Positions 1 to 7,170 of a stretch of DNA of 64,000 nucleotides are shown one piece after another. Under the pieces are notes generated by a model. That model ran no database searches. It worked only from the letters and a program-made list of their open reading frames with translations, and was not told where the DNA came from. The stretch lies in the NCBI RefSeq assembly GCF_019891175.1, contig NZ_CP072600.1:2976001-3040000 (forward strand), written 5' to 3'. Position 1 is the first letter of the stretch; every line of letters starts with the position of its first letter. The translations under genes and the position numbers were made by a program. The stretch comes from Leptothermofonsia sichuanensis E412. GTDB lineage: Bacteria; Cyanobacteriota; Cyanobacteriia; Leptolyngbyales; Leptolyngbyaceae.

Positions 1-2
1 GG

Positions 3-578
3 GAAGCGATCGCCCTGATCACCCAACTGATTCACCGTAATCCCTCCAGTGCCAGTCACTACAATAACCGGGGCTTGCTCCATTTCCAGAATGGTCAGCT
101 TGAGGCGGCACTGGCAGACTACGACCAGGCATTAAAACTGAATCCACGACTGGCAAAAGTCTACAATAACCGGGCTAACTGCTACGCTGCTCTGGGCTAC
201 CTGGTAGAAGCGATCGCGGATTACGATGTTGCCATTGACCTGGATCCCACGAATATCCGCGCCTGGATCAACCAGGGCATTACCTTCCGCGATCTGGAAA
301 TGTACAGCCAGGCAGTCGAAAACTTTGACCTTGCCCTGCGGTTCACCGAAATCTTACACAACCCCAGCCAGACCAGCAGTTCTACCCTGGAAGGGCACAT
401 TTACGCAGAACGAGGGCGCACTTACCATTTGTCAGGGGACTGGAACTGCGCCGTGGCTGACTACCGGCGTGCTCTCACCGTCCTGCCCCAAACCAGATTG
501 CTGCCCCAGGGAATCTCTTTCCGCCTGCGAACACAGGTGCAGAACTGGCTCAACAACCTGCTCGAACCCCTTGGCTAA
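3..578 (+). CDS. TPR repeat protein, 3' part (gene begins before the window)
   Basis: The reading frame is open from the first complete codon at position 3. It already reads TPR-like sequence (HYNNRGLLHF) before the first possible internal start, a TTG at 75, so the true start lies outside the window. About four tetratricopeptide repeats are visible, with the typical helix pattern in YNNRANCYAALGYLVEAIADY and similar blocks. TPR arrays are protein-protein interaction scaffolds and nothing here shows a catalytic domain. The last 30 residues, rich in Leu and Arg, look like a capping helix. The partner and pathway cannot be told from this fragment. Confidence 0.8.
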   Translation, partial: EAIALITQLIHRNPSSASHYNNRGLLHFQNGQLEAALADYDQALKLNPRLAKVYNNRANCYAALGYLVEAIADYDVAIDLDPTNIRAWINQGITFRDLEMYSQAVENFDLALRFTEILHNPSQTSSSTLEGHIYAERGRTYHLSGDWNCAVADYRRALTVLPQTRLLPQGISFRLRTQVQNWLNNLLEPLG

Positions 579-605
579 ACTGTCCACCAGAAGCACCAAC
601 AGCCT

Positions 606-655
606 GCTTCGTGTCCTTTGTGTCTTCGTGGTGAGTTGTAGAGGTTACTACATCC
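606..655. repeat. Truncated family E (ACCACAGAG-type) repeat
   Basis: The text CTTTGTGTCTTCGTGGTGAG just after the TPR gene matches the right half of the palindromic repeats seen at 13778, 28070 and 36226. The left half is missing, so this is a decayed or partial copy. Confidence 0.4.
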
Positions 656-704
656 TCGATCCTGTGATTCAACCGCAGAAACCTGAATGATTCTGGTTTT
701 CCCA

Positions 705-1100
705 TCACTGGCTGACTGAATCTGCCTTTGGTGCCTGCAAAATTATTTGACGCTGAGAGGGATCAATTCGATTGGTCGTGCGCTGCATTAGAGAACGAGT
801 CTGGGTAGGGTCAAAATACTGCCTGAAATTCGCCTGCACCAGGCTGACGCGCTTCTGAGTCGAATTAACCGCAGCATCCAATTCTTTCAGTTTGGATTCC
901 TGGGTTGCCTGATAAGGAATGAGCTTGACCAGAGCTGCGATCGCGATCGCAGACAACAATATATTCACCCCCAGCTTGATGCTGGTTTCCACTGCAATCT
1001 GCCGATAGGGACTTTGGCGATTACGGTGACTGGAGCGGGGTACCCTCCGTGGGCGTCGAGTTGGTTTTGGTTCAGGCTGGGGAAGTTGGAATGCATACAT
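705..1100 (-). CDS. Small single-pass membrane protein, conserved in cyanobacteria, function unknown
   Basis: A protein of about 131 residues. The ATG at 1100 (MYAFQLPQPE) is preferred over an ATG 24 bases upstream because the basic, Pro-rich N-terminus starts there; no clear Shine-Dalgarno sequence is seen for either. It has a cytoplasmic tail rich in Arg and Pro (RRPRRVPRSS), one hydrophobic segment (about residues 43-62, LLSAIAIAALVKL), then a coiled-coil-like stretch (ESKLKELDAAV) and a conserved-looking tail around NRIDPSQRQII. I recall similar proteins as cyanobacterial hypotheticals; no function is known to me. It is transcribed alone, convergent to the TPR gene. Confidence 0.6.
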   Translation of the reverse strand: MYAFQLPQPEPKPTRRPRRVPRSSHRNRQSPYRQIAVETSIKLGVNILLSAIAIAALVKLIPYQATQESKLKELDAAVNSTQKRVSLVQANFRQYFDPTQTRSLMQRTTNRIDPSQRQIILQAPKADSVSQ

Positions 1101-1536
1101 AGGGTAAGTCCGCTCTGGCAGCAAGCATTAGATTACAGGGGATTCTCCAATTTAGTCAAACTCTTTATTCAGCTCGATTATTTAGCTCTGGTATTCAGCT
1201 TTGGACTGACGCACACTCTACCAGACAAAGAAACGCCGTAAGCAGATGTTCAGGTCAATCGAAACCGCAGGCACAGAAAACAATCCCTTAGAAAATTCCT
1301 TAGGAAGGTCTAATACATTAAAGCCAATCAAAGGTCAAATAGCAAACTTAATTTTCAAAACCCGACTGCAATTGCCCCTCTGACCTGACCCCTCATTTTC
1401 GGACAGAGGACTGAGAGTAGTATTCTTGTTCTGAGACGGGAAATGATGGCAGCCAGTGGCTGTCAATCTCTACCGCAGAAATCCCTACCGCAGAAATCCC
1501 TACCTCCTCTATCGTAAGCGCAAGCCACCCCTGTCT
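1101..1536. other. Divergent intergenic region, 436 bp
   Basis: Spacer between two divergent genes. It must hold both promoters, but no convincing -35/-10 pair was found. The one structure is the 15 bp tandem duplication at 1470-1499. Confidence 0.5.
1470..1499. repeat. Perfect 15 bp tandem duplication
   Basis: CTACCGCAGAAATCC occurs twice head to tail, directly upstream of the exonuclease gene. If the frame is extended upstream to a GTG at 1456, the repeat reads as YRRNP YRRNP, which looks like spurious extension rather than protein. Confidence 0.9.
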
Positions 1537-2529
1537 ATGTCACTCATCACAGCTTTGCCCGAAGGACTTTACTGCCAGCCCGGTGGCTTCTTCATTGATC
1601 CCTGGAAACCCGTCGAGATTGCTCTGGTCACCCATGCCCATGCCGACCATGCTCGATCCGGCTCCAGGCTTTACCTCGCTACTCAGATCTCAACAGGAGT
1701 CCTGAAAAAACGACTGGGCGAATCGATCAACCTGCAAGGCGTTGAATACGGCGAGAAAATCAAACTTGGCGATACCTGGGTTTCCTTTCATCCCGCCGGA
1801 CATGTGCTTGGCTCTGCCCAAATTCGAGTGGAACACCGGGATCAGGTATGGGTGATTTCGGGTGATTACAAACGCTGTGCCGATCCTACCTGCACCCCTT
1901 TTGAAGTGGTTCCCTGTGATACCTTTATTACTGAAGCGACCTTTGGCTTACCCATCTACAAATGGGATTCTGGTGCAGCGATCTGCCGTAGAATCTATGA
2001 CTGGTGGCAGGGAAATCTGGATAGACCTTCACTCCTGTTCTGCTACGCTTTTGGTAAGGCACAACGAATTTTAAGTGAACTGCAAAAGTTCACAGATCAA
2101 CCTGTTTATGTGCATGGTGCAATTCACGGACTGACTGAGATTTATCGCCAGATGGGTGTGGCTATGGTACCAACTGTCCCTGCTTCCGATATGCCACGCA
2201 GTCATAAGTTCAAGGGGGAACTGGTCCTGGCTCCCCCCTCTGCACACCGCTCCAGTTGGATGAAACGGTTCCAGCAACCTCAAACAGCTTTTGCCTCCGG
2301 TTGGATGGCAGTCCGGGGTGCCCGTCGCCACCGGGGCTATGAACGAGGTTTTGTATTATCTGATCATGCAGACTGGTCTGGTCTGGTGAATACGGTCTTG
2401 CAAACTGGAGCCAGGACTGTATATGTCACCCACGGACAAAGCGAAGTATTCGCTCGCTACCTGAGTGAAGTTCACGGACTGAATGCGTTACCGCTAAAAA
2501 CCCTGTTCGAGGGAGAAGGAGACATCTAG
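1537..2529 (+). CDS. MBL-fold exonuclease, ligase-associated type
   Basis: A 330-residue metallo-beta-lactamase/beta-CASP-like protein. Metal ligands are visible: HAHADH at residues 33-38, a later His in FHPAGHVLGS, Asp in ISGDYK and His in LSDHADW. The start MSLITALPEGLY matches the usual beginning of the family annotated as ligase-associated DNA exonuclease; the frame is open further up, but only through the tandem duplication. The family normally sits with an ATP-dependent DNA ligase and an Lhr-type helicase and is thought to trim DNA ends; neither partner is nearby here. The TAG stop (2527-2529) is formed by the junction with a family B element: TA is the target and G is the element's first base. 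Confidence 0.85.
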   Translation: MSLITALPEGLYCQPGGFFIDPWKPVEIALVTHAHADHARSGSRLYLATQISTGVLKKRLGESINLQGVEYGEKIKLGDTWVSFHPAGHVLGSAQIRVEHRDQVWVISGDYKRCADPTCTPFEVVPCDTFITEATFGLPIYKWDSGAAICRRIYDWWQGNLDRPSLLFCYAFGKAQRILSELQKFTDQPVYVHGAIHGLTEIYRQMGVAMVPTVPASDMPRSHKFKGELVLAPPSAHRSSWMKRFQQPQTAFASGWMAVRGARRHRGYERGFVLSDHADWSGLVNTVLQTGARTVYVTHGQSEVFARYLSEVHGLNALPLKTLFEGEGDI

Positions 2530-2630
2530 TAGTCCGTCAAGAATTTGTAAAGAATTATTTTGTGGTGAAAACCTCAAAATAATAACCTTTTCCTGATCCC
2601 AGACTCGCTATTTTAAGGTTGACAAGCCAC
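2529..2630. repeat. Family B short mobile-like element, copy 1
   Basis: A 102 bp element flanked by TA (2527-2528 and 2631-2632). The left end is GTAGTCCGTCAAG and the right end, read inward, is GTGGCTTGTCAACC, an imperfect terminal inverted repeat. The interior (AAAACCTCAAAATAATAACC, CCTGATCCCAGACTC) matches copy 2 at 35128-35221. It codes for nothing, and the TA flanks fit MITEs moved by IS630/Tc1-type transposases. Confidence 0.75.
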
Positions 2631-2696
2631 TAGCTCATCTGCCCCCCTCCCCCCTCTTTCCCCATTTCCCATTCCCTGTCCCCTACGATAAAGTCC

Positions 2697-2843
2697 TCAT
2701 CCCTGAGGCTTTTCGGACAAGCTTCTGGGGGCGTTATAAATCCAGAAGTCCAATTCGCGGCGAATGGCTTCCCGGTCAGGTCCTGGATTGCTGTAGTAAA
2801 GTTGATGGCGAAGTTCCCGAATGATGGCTGTACGATTTCTCAT
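2697..2843 (-). CDS. Possible 48-residue protein, unknown function
   Basis: A short frame with ATG at 2843, preceded by GGAG nine bases upstream. The product begins MRNRTAIIRELRHQLYYSNP and continues with acidic and basic helical-looking sequence (DREAIRRELDFWIYN). Its last residues (SLSEKP) are encoded by sequence resembling a family F repeat end (GGCTTTTCGGACAAGCTT), so the original C-terminus may have been replaced. No family was recognised. The ribosome site and helix-like composition favour a real gene, but chance cannot be excluded at this length. Confidence 0.4.
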   Translation of the reverse strand: MRNRTAIIRELRHQLYYSNPGPDREAIRRELDFWIYNAPRSLSEKPQG

Positions 2844-2963
2844 CACCTGTCACTCCTGTAAAGCAAGTAGAAGATTTGTTTATACATCCATAGTAGCTAA
2901 ATACCTGGAGTTGCTCTTCCCCAGATCGAATGACCCTGTCAGGTGAGGCTGGTATTTCAGTGA

Positions 2964-3078
2964 TATAGCGGTAGCCATCCAGGTCAGGACAACTTAGAAC
3001 CCTCAACCTCTGATCTCATCATTTCTCATCATTTTCCCTCCCCTGCATCCCGTCCCCTGTCCCCTGTTCCCTGCTACC
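2964..3078 (-). repeat. Family C repeat, reversed copy, overlapping the end of the TetR gene
   Basis: Read on the minus strand it has the same parts as the copies at 10444, 32309 and 59680: a GCAGGGAACAGGGGACAGG tract followed by GTTCTAAGTTGTCCTGACC and TGGATGGCTACCGCTATA. The G-rich end overlaps about the last 20 codons of the TetR-family gene. Confidence 0.75.
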
Positions 3079-3681
3079 TATGGGTAGAACACCCATGATC
3101 CATTGCTTCGCTAAAATGGCCATTTCTTCATCAGTTAGTCCGGCCTGGCTCAACGATCGCCAGGTCAAAAACTGAACACAGTGGGCAATCGTGGCTTGTA
3201 GAGGCAGGCAGGTATCTGAATCAGGGTTCCACCCTTTCAATAGCAACTGTTGAGCCTGATCGAGGTAAGCATTGAATCCCTGCATCACTTCCTGGAGGGC
3301 AGGCAAATCGTTCAGGTCACGGTAGACCTTTGCCCACATACGTTGGGTTCGACGGTAATAGCGGTATAGCTCTGATAGGGCAATCTGGCATCGTTTGCCA
3401 GGGGTTTCCACCTCTGCCCACTGGGAACTATCTGGCGGTGGATAGAGGGTGATCCAGCGAGCAGAACAGGCAGACAAAAGGCTGTGCTCGTCTGGGAAGT
3501 GACGGTAGACAGTCAGACGTTGCACCCCTGCTCGTTCAGCGATCGCGCTAATAGTTGTATCCCTGGGACCTAGTTCTTCATGCAGCGCAATCATCGCCTT
3601 GATAATGCGATCTCGCGTCTGCGCCTGCTGTTCAGCCCGTTGCTTGAGGGCATACTTTCGTTTCGTCATTTCATTAATCAT
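3019..3681 (-). CDS. TetR/AcrR-family transcriptional regulator
   Basis: A 220-residue protein with the N-terminal helix-turn-helix of TetR repressors (TTISAIAERAGVQRLTVYRH, about residues 41-60), preceded by a basic helix and followed by an all-helical ligand-binding region. It is divergent from the MBL-fold hydrolase gene, with 123 bp between them holding a near-consensus promoter and an imperfect palindrome, so it probably represses that gene and perhaps itself. The inducer is unknown. The C-terminus from about residue 202 (GSREQGTGDGMQGREN) is translated from a family C repeat, so the native tail and stop seem to have been replaced. A second ATG at 3669 is a possible start. Confidence 0.85.
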   Translation of the reverse strand: MINEMTKRKYALKQRAEQQAQTRDRIIKAMIALHEELGPRDTTISAIAERAGVQRLTVYRHFPDEHSLLSACSARWITLYPPPDSSQWAEVETPGKRCQIALSELYRYYRRTQRMWAKVYRDLNDLPALQEVMQGFNAYLDQAQQLLLKGWNPDSDTCLPLQATIAHCVQFLTWRSLSQAGLTDEEMAILAKQWIMGVLPIGSREQGTGDGMQGRENDEK

Positions 3682-3692
3682 ATCTGTTCACC

Positions 3693-3709
3693 CAATTGTT
3701 GACAAATTG
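3693..3709. promoter_or_regulatory. Candidate TetR operator
   Basis: CAATTGTTGACAAATTG is an imperfect inverted repeat that overlaps the -35 hexamer of the promoter for the hydrolase gene. Its position between the divergent genes fits a repressor site. The assignment is by position and symmetry only. Confidence 0.35.
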
Positions 3710-3728
3710 AGATCGGGCTACCTATACT
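3699..3728 (+). promoter_or_regulatory. Sigma-70-type promoter of the MBL hydrolase gene
   Basis: TTGACA at 3699-3704 and TATACT at 3723-3728 with an 18 bp spacer. The start codon at 3805 is about 75 bases downstream. This is among the clearest promoters in the window. Confidence 0.6.
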
Positions 3729-3804
3729 AATATTCAGTGCACAAGTGTGTTTATCCAAATATCTGCATTGATCCCTGGTCATTGTTCTTTTCATGAGGAA
3801 AACT

Positions 3805-4569
3805 ATGGAACGTCCCACTTTATTAGGGGCACACTTGGTCGCACCCGGTACTCAGTCCATCACCGCCTACTTACCTGTTCCAGGAATGGGGATTCTCCCC
3901 GTTAATGCTTTTGTGATTGAGGCAGAGCAACCCGTTTTAGTCGATACCGGGTTAGCAGCCCTGGAATCTGAATTCATGGATTGCTTGGGTTCAATTCTGG
4001 ATCTGGAAGCCATTCGCTGGATTTGGGTTACTCATACTGATCCAGACCACATTGGCAATCTCCGCGCCATATTAGCAAAAGCCCCCAATGCCCAGGTTGT
4101 TACAACCTTTTTGGGTGCAGGCAAGATGGGACTGAGTCAACTTCCGATTTCAGCAGTCCGTTTAATTGAACCGGGGGGCTATCTGGATGTAGGCGATCGC
4201 CAGTTGCTAGCAGTCATCCCTCCCTGTTTTGACGCGCCGGAAACCATTGGTATCTTTGATTCAAGTACCCAGGTGCTGTACAGTGCCGACTGCTTTGGGG
4301 CACTCATGACCCAACCAGCAGAAAGCGCAGAAGCCATTCACCCTGCGGAGTTGAAGGAAGGACTGATCACCTGGTCACGGGTAGATGCCCCCTGGCTCAG
4401 TCTGGTGGACGAAGTCAGATTTAGAGCGGTGATTCAGTCCATTGACCGACTCAATCCAGAAACGTTCCTGAGTAGCCATCTCCCGGTAGCTCGCAGCCGG
4501 ATTAACTTCCTCCTGGAATCATTGATGTCGGTTTGTGAAACTGGGGAAAGGACGTTAAGTCATACTTAA
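3805..4569 (+). CDS. MBL-fold metallo-hydrolase
   Basis: A 254-residue metallo-beta-lactamase-fold protein. The ATG at 3805 is chosen because GAGGAAA lies just upstream; an in-frame ATG at 3793 has no such site. The metal motif reads HTDPDH within VTHTDPDHIGN, so the second His of the usual HxHxDH is Asp; flavodiiron-type MBL domains also carry an acidic residue at this point, which suggests a diiron centre. A later acidic ligand fits YSADCFG. The substrate is unknown. Its divergent TetR-family neighbour probably controls it, which suggests an inducible detoxification or redox role. Confidence 0.75.
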   Translation: MERPTLLGAHLVAPGTQSITAYLPVPGMGILPVNAFVIEAEQPVLVDTGLAALESEFMDCLGSILDLEAIRWIWVTHTDPDHIGNLRAILAKAPNAQVVTTFLGAGKMGLSQLPISAVRLIEPGGYLDVGDRQLLAVIPPCFDAPETIGIFDSSTQVLYSADCFGALMTQPAESAEAIHPAELKEGLITWSRVDAPWLSLVDEVRFRAVIQSIDRLNPETFLSSHLPVARSRINFLLESLMSVCETGERTLSHT

Positions 4570-4597
4570 ATGGCCCTGACGGAAAGCTGAAAGCTTT

Positions 4598-4722
4598 AAC
4601 TTAGATCTTGCACCATTCTCAACAAGCCTTGAAAAACCGGGTTTCTGAATGAAGAGTCAAGGCTCTTAGGTTAAGTGAATGGCAAGAAACCCGGTTTCTG
4701 ACACTGCTGCAAGATTTGAGTT
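4598..4722. repeat. Family D element with terminal inverted repeats
   Basis: The ends AACTTAGATCTTGCA and TGCAAGATTTGAGTT are imperfect inverted repeats. Inside lie two copies of an ACCGGGTTTCT-type motif (AAAAACCGGGTTTCT and AAGAAACCCGGTTTCT). It is 125 bp, non-coding, and resembles a MITE. No second full copy was seen in the window. Confidence 0.6.
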
Positions 4723-4825
4723 AACTTATCTTCTCAGGCTCTGCCTGGGAACTTTCTCTAAGAAGTTCTGCCTCCTGTGAAGTTCTAGAGGCAGAACCTT
4801 CAGAAGTGCTACTCCACATCTCAGT

Positions 4826-4861
4826 TTTGGAAAGTTCTTCTGGTTTGGAAAGTTCTTCTGG
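4826..4861. repeat. Perfect 18 bp tandem duplication
   Basis: TTTGGAAAGTTCTTCTGG occurs twice head to tail in the spacer downstream of the MBL hydrolase. Confidence 0.9.
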
Positions 4862-4957
4862 TAAATCAGTGGATGGGTGAAAGTAAACTTATCCCACTTG
4901 CATTGCCCATTGTGTGGGGATCTCTGATGAGTGACGTGCTCACCTTTTCACTCTCTT

Positions 4958-6601
4958 TCACTCTATGGCGGCGGGTTTTGCCACTAAGGTCCACCCTTCT
5001 GCGTGAGCCTGGCTGGTGGCGGGCAGCCCTAGCTGTGCCAGGTTTGCTGCATCCGTCAGTAGATATGCCTGGGGAGCACTTTTCCATTGCTCCTTAATCG
5101 CTTCCTCAGAGGTGGGAATTACCCGGCGATCGCTGTAAAAATCCAGGGATGGACGAGTATGCGGGAAGGTTGTCATTACCACCTGACCGGGCGGGACCAC
5201 CTGCTGAATCATCTCAGCAACTGGCTTGACTGGAAACTGCTCATTCAATTCCCAGACCCAGGCAGGTGAAAGCATCAACGACAGCAGGGAAAGGTAGGAA
5301 CCCCAGATTAATACCGGGATAAATTGGGAGTCTTGCCGCCTGACCAAAATCGCAGCAGCCGTGAAGGTGAGAGCTGCCAGGGTCAGGATCAGTGGTAAAT
5401 ACGGTTTGGGTTCCCCCCCCCCGAAACTGTAGTAAAAACTGCCTGTCCAGCCCGCGATCGCCAGCAATCCCAGTAACCCCACCCAGAGTGTTGGGTAACG
5501 GCGACCTGTCTGCCGCATCCCAGTTACGTCTGAGGGATTCCAGGTTTCTCCCAAAAATGCCCCCACTGCCAGAGCCAGGGCCGGATAGATGGGCAACCCA
5601 TACCAGGGCAGTTTCGTTTTCATCAGCGAAATCGCTCCCAGGAAAATAGCAACCCACAGCATGACTAACGTTGCCCAACTGAGACGGCGGTTTTCCCAAA
5701 CTAACCGGCCCCCCCAGGGCAAAAACAAAAGCCAGGGCAGGCTGTACTTCAAGATTTCCAGCAGGTAATACCAGGGGGGACCTGTATTTTGTTCGACTGG
5801 AATCCAGATTCGATGGAACGACTGGCTCCCCAGGCTGATGCTGATAAACGAGTCGCCGTAATGCTGCCACTGTGCTCCATACCAGGCAAACACAGGAAAA
5901 CTACCCAATAACACCCCTCCCCAGACGTAGCCCGAGGTCAGTAAACGTGGAGTGTCCAGCAGAATGAAGACGACGGCGATCGCCCCCAGCAACAGCGCCA
6001 GAATTCCCTTTGTCAGACAAAGCAGCCCAAAGGCAATGCCTGCGCCCAACCCCCAGCGCAGGTTACGCCGGGTTCGCAATACACAATATATCAGTAACAA
6101 AAAAAAGCAAAGGCTTGCTCCATCCAGCATTGCCAGCCGTCCATGACGGACCACCGGCAATAGGGTCAGGTAAACCAGGGCGGCAAATATTGCTGGAAGA
6201 CGGCGAGGAAACAGCTCACGCCCAATTCCGTAGAGTAAAGGAACTGAAACAGCCGTTAGAATTGCCCCTGGCAGGCGGGCTGTCCATTCATTGACACCCC
6301 CGATGTGATAGGTCAGGGCAATCAACCAGTGAAGCAGGGGGGGTTTATTGAGATAGGGCACACCAAAAATCGTTGGGTGCAGCCAGGTCATTGAACCAGG
6401 CTCAGCTCGATAAATTTCGCGGGCAACCTGGGCGACGGTTCCCTCGTCCCAGTCTCGTAACGATACTCCCCCCAGATTGACCATAAATAGCGGCAGAGCT
6501 GCCAGCAGCAGCCCCCCGGCCCAGAGCCGTTCTACCCATTCTTTGGGTGGGGAAGTACCCAGGGGAATGAAGAATCTGAACCGTCCATTATCGCTCATCA
6601 T
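4958..6601 (-). CDS. GT39 family (ArnT/PMT-like) glycosyltransferase
   Basis: A 547-residue polytopic membrane protein, about ten to twelve hydrophobic segments. The first periplasmic loop carries the family's acidic pair (RDWDEGTVAQVAREIY) and the second the KPPLLHWL signature, both typical of transferases that use polyprenyl-phosphate sugars to modify lipids or proteins at the outer face of the membrane. Acceptor and sugar are unknown. It overlaps the end of the mgtC-like gene by 14 bp, so the two are translationally coupled. An uninterrupted run of ten C on the plus strand (5413-5422; G on the coding strand, within GGGEPKP) is a possible slippage site. Confidence 0.85.
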   Translation of the reverse strand: MMSDNGRFRFFIPLGTSPPKEWVERLWAGGLLLAALPLFMVNLGGVSLRDWDEGTVAQVAREIYRAEPGSMTWLHPTIFGVPYLNKPPLLHWLIALTYHIGGVNEWTARLPGAILTAVSVPLLYGIGRELFPRRLPAIFAALVYLTLLPVVRHGRLAMLDGASLCFFLLLIYCVLRTRRNLRWGLGAGIAFGLLCLTKGILALLLGAIAVVFILLDTPRLLTSGYVWGGVLLGSFPVFAWYGAQWQHYGDSFISISLGSQSFHRIWIPVEQNTGPPWYYLLEILKYSLPWLLFLPWGGRLVWENRRLSWATLVMLWVAIFLGAISLMKTKLPWYGLPIYPALALAVGAFLGETWNPSDVTGMRQTGRRYPTLWVGLLGLLAIAGWTGSFYYSFGGGEPKPYLPLILTLAALTFTAAAILVRRQDSQFIPVLIWGSYLSLLSLMLSPAWVWELNEQFPVKPVAEMIQQVVPPGQVVMTTFPHTRPSLDFYSDRRVIPTSEEAIKEQWKSAPQAYLLTDAANLAQLGLPATSQAHAEGWTLVAKPAAIE

Positions 6602-7076
6602 CCTCCCGCCTGAGCGATATAAACCGCTCCAATCCCTTTGCCCCGCTGAGAGTCAGCAAAACTAATAGAGTGCCAATCAGTCCAATTTGCCATAGCCCAC
6701 AGGCCGCCACAATCCCCAGGGCCGCCGTTGCCCAGATGGAGGCGGCTGAGGTAAGCCCTTTAATTCTGGGCTTATCTCTTGAAAACTCAGACAGTTGAAT
6801 AATTTCACCCGCTCCCAAAAAGCCAACGCCCGTGGCAACCCCCTGAATTGCTCGACTGACTGCATCCATCTCGGTCGAGCTACCCGTCAGGGTAACGATG
6901 ACAAAGAGAGCCGCCCCCAGGCTGACCAGCATGTGCGTTCTTAGCCCGGCAGCTTTGCCAGTCATTTCTCGATTAAAGCCAATAATGCCCCCTACTAACG
7001 TTGCCAGAACCAGTCGAAACGTTAAAGTTACCCAATCTCCAGGGTTGAACCAGATAGCACTGACGAATATTGCCAA
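6588..7076 (-). CDS. MgtC/SapB family membrane protein
   Basis: A 162-residue protein with four or five membrane segments and the conserved N-terminal MgtC core (GGIIGFNREMTGKAAGLRTH), including the Arg/Asn/Glu cluster, followed by GVGFLGAGEI. In other bacteria MgtC-type proteins act on membrane energetics and magnesium adaptation; the cyanobacterial role is not settled. It is the upstream gene of a two-gene unit with the GT39 transferase, overlapping its start by 14 bp. It is short enough to lack the C-terminal regulatory domain of the Salmonella protein. Confidence 0.85.
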   Translation of the reverse strand: MAIFVSAIWFNPGDWVTLTFRLVLATLVGGIIGFNREMTGKAAGLRTHMLVSLGAALFVIVTLTGSSTEMDAVSRAIQGVATGVGFLGAGEIIQLSEFSRDKPRIKGLTSAASIWATAALGIVAACGLWQIGLIGTLLVLLTLSGAKGLERFISLRREDDER

Positions 7077-7170
7077 TTAATAGACCTCAAGCGAGTAGGG
7101 GCAGGGGAAGGATTGCTGAATAGAAGTTGCTCGTGCCCTACGGCGTCCATTTAGCAACATGCTTCCCCAA

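Larger units (their letters stand above)
4570..4957. other. Intergenic region, 388 bp, filled with repeats
   Basis: The spacer holds the family D element (4598-4722), a hairpin-forming GAGGCAGA motif near 4737-4800 (CTCTGCCTGGGAAC against GAGGCAGAACC) and the 18 bp tandem duplication at 4826-4861. No gene is seen. Confidence 0.6.

Noticed and set aside
1456-1536. N-terminal extension of the exonuclease
   Set aside because: It only translates the 15 bp tandem duplication, while the family normally begins at MSLITALPEG.
5241-5870. Second long minus-strand frame within the GT39 gene
   Set aside because: It runs through the G10 tract but shows no membrane pattern or family motif; only the main frame keeps GT39 features on both sides.
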